From Nonomuraea angiospora (GTDB lineage: Bacteria; Actinomycetota; Actinomycetes; Streptosporangiales; Streptosporangiaceae): a DNA stretch of 64,000 nucleotides. The stretch covers positions 12,152,001-12,216,000 of the forward strand of contig NZ_JADBEK010000001.1 of NCBI RefSeq assembly GCF_014873145.1, in the 5' to 3' direction. Made by a program: the position numbers and the translations under genes. Of the stretch, positions 47,951 to 56,434 are shown in pieces. Each line of letters begins with the position of its first letter. Positions within the stretch are counted from its first letter, which is position 1. The notes beneath the pieces were generated by a model, which saw only the letters and a program-made list of their open reading frames with translations, did not search any database and had not been told where the DNA came from.

Positions 47951-48730
47951 GTGACTCAGCGTAAACGGATCGACTCCTGGTTGTCCGATATGGACGGCGT
48001 TCTGGTCCACGAGGGTCGTCCGATCCCCGGTGCGGACGAATTCATCAAGCGGCTCAGCGAGTCCGACAAGAAGTTCAGGGTGCTGACGAACAACTCGATC
48101 TACACCCAGCGCGACCTGTCGGCGCGCCTGGCCGGGGCGGGCCTCGAGGTGCCCCCCGGGTCCATCTGGACCTCCGCGCTGGCCACCGCCCAGTTCCTCG
48201 ACGACCAGCGCGCGGGCGGCTCGGCGTACGTCATCGGCGAGGCGGGCCTGACGACCGCGCTGCACGAGGTCGGCTACGTGCTCACCGACCTCGACCCCGA
48301 CTACGTCGTGCTCGGCGAGACCCGCACCTACAGCTTCACGCAGATCACCCGGGCCATCCGCCTCATCGAGGGAGGCGCCCGCTTCATCGCCACCAACCCC
48401 GACCCCATCGGCCCCTCCACCGAGGGCTCCCTTCCGGCCTGCGGCGCCGTGGCCGCCCTCATCACCAAGGCCACCGGCGTCGCCCCCTACTTCGTCGGCA
48501 AGCCCAACCCCCGCATGATGCGCAGCGCCCTCAACGAGATCGAGGGCCACAGCGAGACGACCGCCATGATCGGCGACCGCATGGACACCGACATCGTGTC
48601 GGGCATGGAGGCGGGCCTGTTCACGATCCTGGTCCTCACGGGCGTGACCCAGCGCGACGAGATCGACCGCTTCCCCTACCGTCCCTCGCTGGTGGTCGAC
48701 TCGGTCGCCGACCTCATCGACCTCATCTGA
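47951..48730 (+). CDS. HAD-IIA family phosphatase (NagD-like)
   Basis: 259 residues. Motif [21 protein letters not shown], motif II LTNNSI, Lys in [10 protein letters not shown] and motif [21 protein letters not shown]; the cap lies between motifs II and III as in NagD/4-nitrophenylphosphatases. NagD-type enzymes dephosphorylate UMP or sugar phosphates and often sit beside amino-sugar catabolic genes. GTG 47951 follows a TACGAT -10-like box (47939-47944) by six bases, so it is probably leaderless. Divergent from the M20D gene across 52 bp. Confidence 0.88.
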   Translation: MTQRKRIDSWLSDMDGVLVHEGRPIPGADEFIKRLSESDKKFRVLTNNSIYTQRDLSARLAGAGLEVPPGSIWTSALATAQFLDDQRAGGSAYVIGEAGLTTALHEVGYVLTDLDPDYVVLGETRTYSFTQITRAIRLIEGGARFIATNPDPIGPSTEGSLPACGAVAALITKATGVAPYFVGKPNPRMMRSALNEIEGHSETTAMIGDRMDTDIVSGMEAGLFTILVLTGVTQRDEIDRFPYRPSLVVDSVADLIDLI

Positions 48731-48773
48731 ACCTGACCAGTTCTGACAGGTACGGGTGGCACCCTTGGGTGGC

Positions 48774-49397
48774 ATGACCCGCGTTTACCTGGAGATCGGC
48801 CCGAAGAAGGTGTTCGCCTGCTCGCTCGACTGGCCCGGCTGGTGCCGGGTCGCCAAGGGCGAGGAGGCGGCACTCGACCTGCTCATGGAGTACGTCCCCC
48901 GCTACGGCGCGGTGGCCGCGCGGGCCGGGCTGGACTTCGCCCCGGGTGACCCGGTGGTCGTGGCGCGCGTCCAGGGCAGCGACATCACGGACTTCGGCGC
49001 CCCGTACGCCGTCCCCGACCTGGACCAGGAGCCCCTGGCGGCGTCCGAGGCGGCCCGCGGCGTCGCCCTCCTCCGGGCGGCCTGGGCCCTGTTCGACGAG
49101 TGCGCCGCCGTCTCGCCCGAGGACCTGCGCAAGGGCCCGCGCGGGGGCGGCCGCGACCTGTCGAGGGTCGTCAGGCACGTGGAGGAGGCCGAGCGCGCCT
49201 TCGCCAGGAAGGTGGACGTGCGGCACAGGCCGTACAAGGAGCCCGGGGACCGGGACGCCATGCGGGCGGAGCTGGCGGAGGTGCTGTCCCGCGCCTGGGA
49301 GCCGCCCCAGACGACCGGCTGGCCGCCCCGCTACGCGCTGCGCCGCACCGCCTGGCACGTCGTCGACCACCTCTGGGAGATCGAGGACCGCCGCTAG
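48774..49397 (+). CDS. DinB-like four-helix protein with HicB-like N-terminus
   Basis: 207 residues. The first 60 residues (VYLEIGPKKVFACSLDWPGWCR) look like a HicB-type beta-alpha module; the rest is helical with DinB-superfamily features: RVVRHVEEAERAFARKVD and LRRTAWHVVDHLWEIEDR, whose His residues fit the metal triad. The family includes thiol-dependent transferases such as mycothiol-dependent maleylpyruvate isomerases. No function can be assigned. A small GC hairpin follows the gene. Confidence 0.75.
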   Translation: MTRVYLEIGPKKVFACSLDWPGWCRVAKGEEAALDLLMEYVPRYGAVAARAGLDFAPGDPVVVARVQGSDITDFGAPYAVPDLDQEPLAASEAARGVALLRAAWALFDECAAVSPEDLRKGPRGGGRDLSRVVRHVEEAERAFARKVDVRHRPYKEPGDRDAMRAELAEVLSRAWEPPQTTGWPPRYALRRTAWHVVDHLWEIEDRR

Positions 49398-49404
49398 CAT
49401 CCTC

Positions 49405-49420
49405 GCCCGGCGGGCCGGGC
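49405..49420. terminator. Short GC hairpin after the DinB-like gene
   Basis: GCCCGGC and GCCGGGC form a seven-base stem with a two-base loop eight bases after the stop. A weak terminator at most. Confidence 0.35.
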
Positions 49421-49543
49421 AAAGAATCGGGGCCGATTTCGTCGAGGTCTGGCCAAAATCCCTCACCGACTGCCACCATGTGGTGACCGAAAGCGGTCGT
49501 CGATGGTGCGGCCGCTCCATCAGCAAGCGCAAAGGTAAAACCC

Positions 49544-49966
49544 GTGGACGTACAGGCGGAGATTCGCGACTTGAAGCTCCGTGTCGATGGGCTCGAGGCG
49601 TGCGACCGGCTCGGCGACGCCACGCCGGGGGGCGGCGGGGAGCTGGCCCTGCTCCGTGAGATCAACGACCGCACCAAGCGTCTGGAGACCCAGCTCGCCG
49701 CGATGAAGGCCGAGACGGCGGTGGCCCGCACCGAGACGATCGAGCAGTTCGCTGCCGTCGACCTCGAGATCGCGGCCATCCGGCGGGAGATCCACACCCA
49801 CTTCGCCACGCCCGCCGCGGACGGCGAGGACTACATCCCGACGCAGATCGCCGACGAGTTCGCGAGCGTCCGGGCCGAGATCTCGCAGGAGTTCAACGCG
49901 ATGCGGTCCGAGCTGCTCGACCTGGGCATCAAGCTCGATCGCGTGCTCAAGAAGGACTACATGTGA
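49544..49966 (+). CDS. Small coiled-coil protein, function unknown
   Basis: 140 residues, almost wholly alpha-helical with heptad patterns (EIRDLKLRVDGLE, EINDRTKRLETQLAAMKAETA, EFASVRAEISQEFNAMRSELLDLGIKLDRVL). It contains no membrane segment and no enzyme motif. GTG start with AAAGG nine bases upstream. The layout suggests an oligomeric adaptor or structural protein. I do not recognise a named family. Confidence 0.65.
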   Translation: MDVQAEIRDLKLRVDGLEACDRLGDATPGGGGELALLREINDRTKRLETQLAAMKAETAVARTETIEQFAAVDLEIAAIRREIHTHFATPAADGEDYIPTQIADEFASVRAEISQEFNAMRSELLDLGIKLDRVLKKDYM

Positions 49967-50005
49967 CGCCGGGCCGGGCCGGATCGCCGCTTCGCCGAGG
50001 GGCCG

Positions 50006-51451
50006 CTAGCCGGGAGCGGGGCCGGTGAGGTCGTCGGCGCGTTCCAGGAGGGCGCGCTGCTCGGCGCCCGGGGCGAGGAGGGCGGCCGCCCGGCGGAACA
50101 GCGCGGCGGCGTGGTCGCGGTGGCCGAGGCGGGCCGTGAGGTCGGCCTGCGCGGCGACGGCGAGCGGATAGTCCTTCAGCGCGCCGGTGGCGAGCACCTG
50201 GTCGATCAGCGCCAGCCCGGCCGCCGGGCCGTGCGCGTAGCCGTGGGCCACGGCGCGGTTGAGGGCGATCACCGGTGAGGGGTGGATCTCCGCGAGCTCG
50301 TCGTACCAGCGGGCGATGGCCTGCCAGTCCGTCGCGCCGGGGTGCGGCGCGGTCGCGTGGCAGGCGGCGATGCGCGCCTGAAGGACGTAGGGGCCGTCGG
50401 CGATGCGCGCCTGCGGGACGTTGGGGCCGTCGGCGATGGGCGCCCGCAGGACGGAGGGGCCGTCGGCCCGCGCCGCCGCCAGCGTCTCCAGCCCTTCGCG
50501 GATCGCCGCGCGGTCCCAGCGGGCGCGGTCCTGCTTGTCGAGCGTGAGCAGGTCGCCCCGGCCGTCGCGGCGGGCCTCGCGCCGGGAGTGCTGGAAGAGG
50601 AACAGCGCCAGCAGGCCGGCGACCTCGGGCTGGTCCGGGAGCAGCCGGTGGAGCAGGCGTGCCAGCCGGACCGCCTCGTCGGCGAAGCCCGGCTCGCCGT
50701 CGGGGTCGTAGCCGCGGGTGAAGAGCACGTACAGGACCGCCAGCACGCCGGGCAGGCGCTCGGCCAGCGCCGGGCCGCTCGGGACCAGGTACGGGATGCC
50801 CGCGTCCGAGATCTTCGTCTTGGCCCGGGTCAGCCGCCGCGTCATGGTCGCGTGGGGGACGAGGAACGCCCGCGCGATGTCGGCGGTCGGCACCCCGCAG
50901 ACGGTCCTCAGCGTGAGCGCCACCCGCGACTCCAGGGCCAGCGCGGGGTGGCAGCAGGTGAAGATCAGCCGCAGGCGGTCGTCCACGACCTCCTCCTCCG
51001 GGTCGTCCGTGGCCGGGGCGGTGAGGGAGAGCTCCGCCAGCTCGTGCAGCTTGCGGCGCTCGACGGACGCGCGGCGCAGCACGTCGGTGGCGCGGTTGCG
51101 GGCCACGGTCATGAGCCAGCCGCCGGGGTTGTCCGGCACGCCGTCCCGCGGCCACCTCTCCAGGGCCTGCGCGAGCGCCTCCTGGGCGCTGTCCTCGGCG
51201 AGCGTCCAGTCGCCGGTGACGCGGATCAGGGTGGCGACGATCCGCGTGTAGGAGTCCGCGCCGACCCCCGCGACAACCTCCGCCACGGCCCCCGCGCCCT
51301 GTCCCGCGCCCTGTCCCGCGCCCTGTCCCGCGCCGGGTCCTGCGACGGCCTCTGTGACGGTCCCCGCACCGGGCCTCGCGCCGGGTTCCGAGCCGGTCCC
51401 CGCGGCGGGCTGTGCCGCCGCGGGGGGCCGTGCCGCGCGTCCTGCCGTCAC
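50006..51451 (-). CDS. ECF42-type RNA polymerase sigma factor with TPR-like C-terminus
   Basis: 481 residues, longer than the usual 400-420. Sigma region 2 is RIVATLIRVTGDWTLAEDSAQEALAQALERWP with RNRATDVLRR; region 4 is LTLRTVCGVPTADIARAFLVPHATMTRRLTRAK; the C-terminal 200 residues are the helical repeat extension seen in ECF42. No anti-sigma factor is adjacent; instead the DGPF/YCII gene lies upstream and overlaps by GTGA, the known ECF42 partnership. Two repeat expansions are present: an N-terminal GAGQ tract (12-bp units) and an 11-residue ADGPxxxxARI triplet (33-bp units) inside the C-terminal extension. The N-terminal 75 residues are low-complexity, so a later GTG start is possible. Confidence 0.88.
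   Translation of the reverse strand: MTAGRAARPPAAAQPAAGTGSEPGARPGAGTVTEAVAGPGAGQGAGQGAGQGAGAVAEVVAGVGADSYTRIVATLIRVTGDWTLAEDSAQEALAQALERWPRDGVPDNPGGWLMTVARNRATDVLRRASVERRKLHELAELSLTAPATDDPEEEVVDDRLRLIFTCCHPALALESRVALTLRTVCGVPTADIARAFLVPHATMTRRLTRAKTKISDAGIPYLVPSGPALAERLPGVLAVLYVLFTRGYDPDGEPGFADEAVRLARLLHRLLPDQPEVAGLLALFLFQHSRREARRDGRGDLLTLDKQDRARWDRAAIREGLETLAAARADGPSVLRAPIADGPNVPQARIADGPYVLQARIAACHATAPHPGATDWQAIARWYDELAEIHPSPVIALNRAVAHGYAHGPAAGLALIDQVLATGALKDYPLAVAAQADLTARLGHRDHAAALFRRAAALLAPGAEQRALLERADDLTGPAPG
50366..50464 (-). repeat. Three 33-bp tandem repeats in the sigma-factor gene
   Basis: Units at 50366-50398, 50399-50431 and 50432-50464, about 80-90 percent identical, in frame, each encoding an 11-residue ADGPxxxxARI-type unit in the C-terminal extension. 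Confidence 0.9.
51291..51334 (-). repeat. 12-bp tandem repeat (GAGQ) near the sigma-factor start
   Basis: CCCGCGCCCTGT repeated three full times plus two thirds of a unit, without mismatch, encoding GAGQ repeats before sigma region 2. Typical substrate for slippage and length variation. Confidence 0.9.
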
Positions 51452-51777
51452 TGGCCGGCGAACGGCCGCAGCTCCAGCCGCCCGTACCGGGCCATCGGGT
51501 GCGCCCGCGCCACCTCGATCGCCTCGTCGAGATGGGCGCACTCGAGGATGTCGTAGCCCACGATCACCTCCCGGGTCTCGGCGAACGGCCCGTCGGAGAC
51601 CAGCAGCTCGCCGTTGCGGACGCGGACCGTCGTGGCGGCCGACACCGGCCCCAGCTCGTTGCCGTCCAGCCGCCGGCCGCGGCCGTCGTTGTCGGCCACC
51701 CACTTCTCGATGTCCTCGCTGCCGGTCGAGTCCGTGTCCGGTTCGGCGTCGGTGCAGACGAACATCATGTACTTCAT
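51448..51777 (-). CDS. DGPF/YCII domain protein, ECF42 partner
   Basis: 109 residues. KYMMFVCTDAEPD start and the LLVSDGPFAETREVIVGYDILEC segment with the DGPF motif define the YCII-related family. Genes of this family almost always precede ECF42 sigma factors and may sense or modify something that controls them. Stop overlaps the sigma GTG. AAGGAG stands six bases before ATG 51777. Confidence 0.9.
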   Translation of the reverse strand: MKYMMFVCTDAEPDTDSTGSEDIEKWVADNDGRGRRLDGNELGPVSAATTVRVRNGELLVSDGPFAETREVIVGYDILECAHLDEAIEVARAHPMARYGRLELRPFAGQ

Positions 51778-52030
51778 CGATCGCTCCTTGCGTGTCGTGC
51801 TGTCACCAGCATGACGAACGGGCTCCCCGGATCCGGACACCCCCCGGAGCATCTCTCTCAATCCGGACTCTCTACCCAAAGCCGACCCTAAACCCGGTAA
51901 CCACCTCCATATCGCCAACGCTGGATCAATGAAAACTTGCGCGACAACAAGGGATCCAAGCCCCTAACGTTCTCGATTTCCGTGAGGCGCGCGGCTACGC
52001 TCAAGGCTTCGTTGGGCCATTGTTCGCGTA

Positions 52031-52057
52031 TTCCGTAGGAAAAGACTTGCTACGGAA
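52031..52057 (+). promoter_or_regulatory. Leader hairpin 1 of the exopolysaccharide operon
   Basis: TTCCGTAG and CTACGGAA, a perfect eight-base stem with an 11-base loop, about 110 bases before the first gene. Not followed by a T-run; may be an operator or an RNA element. Confidence 0.4.
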
Positions 52058-52110
52058 ATATGGGGCAGCAAATGGCCCGAAGAGAGACTATTGGCTTTTT
52101 GGAGGGATTA

Positions 52111-52134
52111 GATCGACTATTTTCAAGGTCGATC
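52111..52134 (+). promoter_or_regulatory. Leader hairpin 2 of the exopolysaccharide operon
   Basis: GATCGAC and GTCGATC form a seven-base stem with a ten-base A/T-rich loop, 31 bases before the first start codon. Preceded by a CTTTTTGGAGGGATTAG stretch. Confidence 0.4.
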
Positions 52135-52164
52135 CGGTCAAACTAGTTTATTTCCGGAGAAGTA

Positions 52165-53514
52165 GTGGCTGTTAGCGTTGGGGGCCATCGCTGGGTCAGG
52201 CGGTGGGGAGGACAGCAGAGGTCGAGGCTCTGGAAGGCCGTCCAACCACTGAGCCTGGTCTGCGTCGATCTGATGTGCATGGCGTTCGCCGCGGCCAACG
52301 CCGGCCAGAGCGTGCCGCGCATCGCGCTGGCGGGACTCCTGGTCGTCGCGGTCGGCGGCCTCGGTCACGTGTACGCGCCGCGCGTCCTGCCCTCCAGCCT
52401 GGACCGTGGCTTCTGGCTCGCCGGGGCGGGACTCGTGGGCGCGCTCACGGCCTTCCGGGAGACGACGTCGCTCATCGTGGTCGTCCTGATCGCGCTGCTG
52501 TTCACCTTTCTCGCCGTGTGCGGCAGGAGCGTCCTGTACTTCCTGATCCGCCGGGCACGCCGGCGCGGCAGGGCCGTGCCCGCCCTGGTGGTCGGCGCGG
52601 GGGCGCACGGTCAGCGGCTGGCGCGCAACCTGCTCGCCTACCCCGAGTACGGCCTGCTCCCGCTGGGCTTCCTGGACGAGACGCCCGGCGAGGACCCGTG
52701 CGTCCCGGTGCTCGGCGGGCCCGGCGACCTCGTCCGCGTCGTCCAGGCCCACGGGGTGCGCGCCGTGGTCATCGCCGGGCAGGGCCAGCAGTCGATCGCG
52801 AGAACGGCGAGGTCGCTCGGCTGCGACGTCTACCTCGCGCCCGACCTGGGCGAGCTCATCATCGACTTCGTGACGCTGCGCGAGCACGTACGCAGCTTCC
52901 CGCTCGTGCGGATGCGCCCCGAGGCGCAGCGCGGCCTCGCCTGGCCGCTGAAGCGGGCCATGGACGTCGCCGTCGCGCTGACCGGCCTCGTCGTCAGCGC
53001 GCCGATCCTCGCGCTCTGCGCACTGCTGATCCGGATGGAGACCGGCCCCGGGGTGCTGTTCCGGCAGCGGCGCGTGGGCTACCGGGACCAGCCGCTCGAA
53101 CTGATCAAGCTCAGGACGCTGAGGCCCGCGGACGCGCGCGAGTCCGAGACCCTGTGGAGCATCGCCCACGACAGCCGGATCGGGCCGGTGGGCCGGCTGC
53201 TGCGCAAGGCCTCCTTCGACGAGCTTCCCCAGCTCTGGAACGTTCTCAGGGGAGACATGAGCATCGTCGGCCCGCGGCCCGAACGCCCGCACTTCGTCAA
53301 GAAGTTCTCCCGGACGGTCCCGGGCTACGGCCTGCGCCACCGGATGCCGGTCGGCATCACCGGCTGGGCCCAGATCCACGGGCTGCGCGGTGACACCTCG
53401 ATCGAGGATCGCGTCCGGTTCGACAACCACTACATCGACGGATGGACGCTGCGGACGGATCTCAAGATCATGCTGCAGACGGTCTGGTCCCTGCTCCGGC
53501 CGGGCGGGGGCTAG
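52165..53514 (+). CDS. Polyprenyl-phosphate glycosylphosphotransferase (initiating enzyme)
   Basis: 449 residues. Several N-terminal membrane helices, a CoA-binding-like Rossmann stretch (VPALVVGAGAHGQRLARNLL) and the C-terminal bacterial sugar-transferase domain: KRAMDVAVALTGLVVSAPIL, ASFDELPQLWNVLRGDMSIVGPRPERPHFV and GITGWAQIHGLRGDTSIEDR. It transfers a sugar-1-phosphate to undecaprenyl phosphate to begin repeat-unit assembly on the inner face of the membrane. GTG start with GGAG upstream. First gene of a tightly packed exopolysaccharide operon. Confidence 0.92.
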   Translation: MAVSVGGHRWVRRWGGQQRSRLWKAVQPLSLVCVDLMCMAFAAANAGQSVPRIALAGLLVVAVGGLGHVYAPRVLPSSLDRGFWLAGAGLVGALTAFRETTSLIVVVLIALLFTFLAVCGRSVLYFLIRRARRRGRAVPALVVGAGAHGQRLARNLLAYPEYGLLPLGFLDETPGEDPCVPVLGGPGDLVRVVQAHGVRAVVIAGQGQQSIARTARSLGCDVYLAPDLGELIIDFVTLREHVRSFPLVRMRPEAQRGLAWPLKRAMDVAVALTGLVVSAPILALCALLIRMETGPGVLFRQRRVGYRDQPLELIKLRTLRPADARESETLWSIAHDSRIGPVGRLLRKASFDELPQLWNVLRGDMSIVGPRPERPHFVKKFSRTVPGYGLRHRMPVGITGWAQIHGLRGDTSIEDRVRFDNHYIDGWTLRTDLKIMLQTVWSLLRPGGG

Positions 53515-53516
53515 GC

Positions 53517-54911
53517 ATGCGCGCCCTCTGCCGGCGGCCCAGCCTGGCGGCCGCCGCCACCGTGCTCCTGACCTGCCTGCCGGCGGGCCGCCAGGACCTG
53601 TCCTCCGGCGTCCAGGTCACGGCCGCCGACCTGGCCTCGCTCCTGCTGGTCGCCATCGCGGCGACCGTCGCGCTGGCGAGCCGCCTGCCACGCCCGCTGC
53701 CCGCCCGCGCCTGGGAGTACGCGCACGCCGTGCTGCCTGCGCATGCCGTGCTGCCCGCCCGCGCTCTGGCGTCCGCCCGTGCCGTGCCGGCCGCCTTCGC
53801 CGTGGTGCCCGCGCGTGCCTTGGTGCTCGCGCCGGTCGCGGGCGCGGCCGGGATCGCGATGCTGGCCTCTCCCGACGTCCTGGCGAGCCTGCCGGGCTAC
53901 GTCCGGTATCTCCAGGTGTTCGTGCTGGTCCCGCTGGCCGTCCTGGTGACGGTCCGGGACCGTGCCGACACCCTGATCGTGGGCGGGGCCCTGGTCGGGG
54001 CGGCCGCCCTGCAGGGCCTGGTCGGCTGCGTCCAGGCGGTCACCGGCACCGGCGCGTCGTACGCGGGGGAACGGGTACGGGCCGTCGGCACCTTCGGCGC
54101 GCTCGACGTCATGGGCATGGCCGGCGTGGTCAGCTACGGCACGCTCCTCCTGCTGGCGGCCGGCCTGGCCTGGCGGGGCGGTCGCCGGGCCGCCGCGCTC
54201 GGCGGCGCCGCCCTGCTCTGCGTCCCGCTCGCCCTGTCGCTCAGCCGCGGCGCCTGGCTCGCCCTGCTGGGCGCGTCGCTGGTCGTGCTCTTCGTGCACA
54301 GCCGGGCGCTGGCGGCCAGGGTGATCCTGCTCGGCGCCGCGGCGGCGGCCGTGCTGGCCCTCGGCCCGGGCGCGGGCTCGGACCCGGACCTGCTGGGGCG
54401 GCGGCTGTCCTCCATCACCTCCGCCGTCTCCCAGCCCGACCAGTCGGTGAGCGACCGCTACAGCCTGTGGCTCACCGCCACGAGGATCTGGCTGGACCAC
54501 CCGCTGACCGGGGCCGGGCCGCGCATGTTCGCGGAGCTGCGCGACGCCTACGCGCCGATCGAGCTGTCCTCCGGCAGCGACACCGACGACCCGGTGAACG
54601 GCTTCCAGCGCCGGCCGCTGCTCTCCCCGCACAACATGTACCTGCTGACGCTCAGCGAGCAGGGCCTGCTCGGGCTGGCCGCGCTGGGCGCGTGCCTGGG
54701 GTCCATGGCCTGGTGGGCCGTGCGGGCGGGCGTGCCGGCCGCGGCCGGGCTGCTGGCCTGGCAGGGCATCGACTTCCTCTACGGCGACGTCGGCGGACCC
54801 TCGACCGTGGTCACGTCCGTCGTCCTGGGGCTGGTCCTGTCGCTCGTCGCCCGGCCCTCGGCGACAGGCTGGGCGGGCGGGGCCCCGGTCGCGCTGGGCG
54901 GGGCACGATGA
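53517..54911 (+). CDS. O-antigen ligase/polymerase family (Wzy-like)
   Basis: 464 residues, ten or more membrane helices. The Wzy_C core is ALSLSRGAWLALLGASLVVLF, with the large outer loop containing GAGPRMFAELRDAY and SPHNMYLLTLSEQGLLG, positions carrying the conserved His and Arg. It polymerises lipid-linked repeat units outside the membrane. An alanine-rich insertion with AVLPAxAVLPARAL-like repeats (about 65-105) is odd. Two bases after the preceding stop; TGA overlaps the flippase ATG. Confidence 0.88.
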   Translation: MRALCRRPSLAAAATVLLTCLPAGRQDLSSGVQVTAADLASLLLVAIAATVALASRLPRPLPARAWEYAHAVLPAHAVLPARALASARAVPAAFAVVPARALVLAPVAGAAGIAMLASPDVLASLPGYVRYLQVFVLVPLAVLVTVRDRADTLIVGGALVGAAALQGLVGCVQAVTGTGASYAGERVRAVGTFGALDVMGMAGVVSYGTLLLLAAGLAWRGGRRAAALGGAALLCVPLALSLSRGAWLALLGASLVVLFVHSRALAARVILLGAAAAAVLALGPGAGSDPDLLGRRLSSITSAVSQPDQSVSDRYSLWLTATRIWLDHPLTGAGPRMFAELRDAYAPIELSSGSDTDDPVNGFQRRPLLSPHNMYLLTLSEQGLLGLAALGACLGSMAWWAVRAGVPAAAGLLAWQGIDFLYGDVGGPSTVVTSVVLGLVLSLVARPSATGWAGGAPVALGGAR

Positions 54912-56434
54912 CCTCGTCCACCTCGCGGGCCACCTCGCCCATGGCACGGGCCGTCGGCGTCACCGTCCTGCTGACCGGGCTGGGCTCGCTGCTCGGCTTC
55001 GTCCGCGACCTGCTGCTGGGCCGCTTCTTCGGCGCCGACGCCGGCACCGACGCGTTCCTCGTCGCCTGGACGATCCCGGAGACCGCCGCGCCCCTGCTGA
55101 TCGAGGGGGCGATGGCGTTCGTGCTGGTCCCGCTGTTCAGCCGGGCCATGGAGGCGGGCGAGGACCTGAGGGCCCTGGTGTCGTCGACGCTGCCGTACCT
55201 GTGTCTCGGGCTGCTGGTGCTGACCGTGCTGGCCGTCGCGGGCGCGCCGTGGCTGGTCGGCGTGCTCGCCCCGGGCATCCGGCGGGCCGACCTCGCCGTG
55301 GACTGCATGCGGGTGGCGTCGGTGACGATCCTGACGTTCGGGCTGGCCGGGTACCTGAGCGCGGCGTTGCGGGCGCACCAGTCGTTCGCGCCGCCGGCCG
55401 CCATCTACGTGGCCTACAACCTGGGGATCGTCACCTGCGTGTGGGCCCTGCGGGACCAGGGCGCCTACGCGGCGGCGGTCGGGGTGGCCGCGGGCGGGGC
55501 GGGCATGGTGCTGGCCCAGGTCCCGGCGTTCGTGCGGCGCTTCGGGGCGCCCCTGCGGCCCGCGCGCCGCGTGGCGCTGCCGATGAGCGCCTTCCTGCCG
55601 ATCGCGGTCTTCACCCTCGCCCGGCAGAGCCAGGTCTTCGTCGAGAGGTTCGTCGGCTCGAAGCTGGCCGAAGGGTCCATCTCGCACCTCAACTACGCGC
55701 AGAAGATCGCCCAGGTGCCGATGGTCCTGTCGCTGATCGTGGCGACCGTGAGCTTCCCGCAGCTCGCCCGCGCCCTCGCCGCGGGCGAGACCGAGCGGGC
55801 GCGGCGCAGGCTCGGCGACGACCTGATCAGCGCCTCGGCGATCGTGCTGCTCGCCACCGCGGTGCTGCTCGTCTGCGCTCCGGACGTCGTGGCCGTCCTG
55901 CTGCAGTACGGCGCGTTCACCGAGGCCGACACCGCCGCCACCGCGCGGATCATGCGGGTGTACGCGCTGGGGCTGCTCGGCCAGGCCGTGGTCGGGGTCG
56001 TCTGCCGGGTCTACTTCTGCGGCGCCCGCGCGTCCTGGTACCCGGCCCTCGCGATGGGCGCGGGGCTGGCCGCGACGGTCGTGCTGGCCCGCCCGGAGTG
56101 GGGCGTGACGGGGATCGCCGCCGCCAACGCGGCCGGGATCACGCTGACCGCCGCGCTGCTGCTCGCGGGGCTGCGGCGGCAGGCCCTCGCCCTGCCCCTC
56201 CACGCGGCGCTGGGCCCGTTCGGCGACCTGCTGCCGGCCGCCGCGGCCGCCACCGGAGCGGGCTGGGGCACGCGGACGCTGCTGGCGGACCTGCCGCCGC
56301 CGATCGCCCTGGCTTCGACCGGAGCCGCGATCGCCGTCACCTTCTACGCCGTCGCGGCCCTCTCGGGGGCCACGGCAGCGCTCATCGACACCACCAAGAT
56401 CACCCACTTGATCAGGATGCGAGGTCGCTCATGA
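54908..56434 (+). CDS. MurJ/MviN-like lipid-linked oligosaccharide flippase (Wzx role)
   Basis: 508 residues, about 14 membrane helices. MviN features: GSLLGFVRDLLLGRFFGADAGTDAFLVAW, GAMAFVLVPLFSRAMEAGED, LYNFAYNLGI-like YVAYNLGIVT and SHLNYAQKIAQVPMVLSLIVATVSFPQLA. By position between polymerase and transferases it should translocate the undecaprenyl-linked repeat unit for this polysaccharide rather than lipid II, though that is inference. ATGA overlaps on both sides. Confidence 0.88.
   Translation: MTSSTSRATSPMARAVGVTVLLTGLGSLLGFVRDLLLGRFFGADAGTDAFLVAWTIPETAAPLLIEGAMAFVLVPLFSRAMEAGEDLRALVSSTLPYLCLGLLVLTVLAVAGAPWLVGVLAPGIRRADLAVDCMRVASVTILTFGLAGYLSAALRAHQSFAPPAAIYVAYNLGIVTCVWALRDQGAYAAAVGVAAGGAGMVLAQVPAFVRRFGAPLRPARRVALPMSAFLPIAVFTLARQSQVFVERFVGSKLAEGSISHLNYAQKIAQVPMVLSLIVATVSFPQLARALAAGETERARRRLGDDLISASAIVLLATAVLLVCAPDVVAVLLQYGAFTEADTAATARIMRVYALGLLGQAVVGVVCRVYFCGARASWYPALAMGAGLAATVVLARPEWGVTGIAAANAAGITLTAALLLAGLRRQALALPLHAALGPFGDLLPAAAAATGAGWGTRTLLADLPPPIALASTGAAIAVTFYAVAALSGATAALIDTTKITHLIRMRGRS

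Larger units (their letters stand above)
51778..52164. other. 387-bp gene-free region: divergent promoters and EPS leader
   Basis: No convincing coding frame on either strand. It is clearly richer in A and T than its surroundings, especially after 51900, and must hold the promoter of the YCII-sigma pair (minus) and of the exopolysaccharide operon (plus). Two hairpins near its right end (listed separately) suggest a structured 5' leader. I see no riboswitch consensus I can name. Confidence 0.6.

Noticed and set aside
53703..53830. Alanine-rich repeated segment in the Wzy-like protein as a possible separate element
   Set aside because: It stays in frame and is simply low-complexity sequence between membrane helices; mentioned in the gene entry only.
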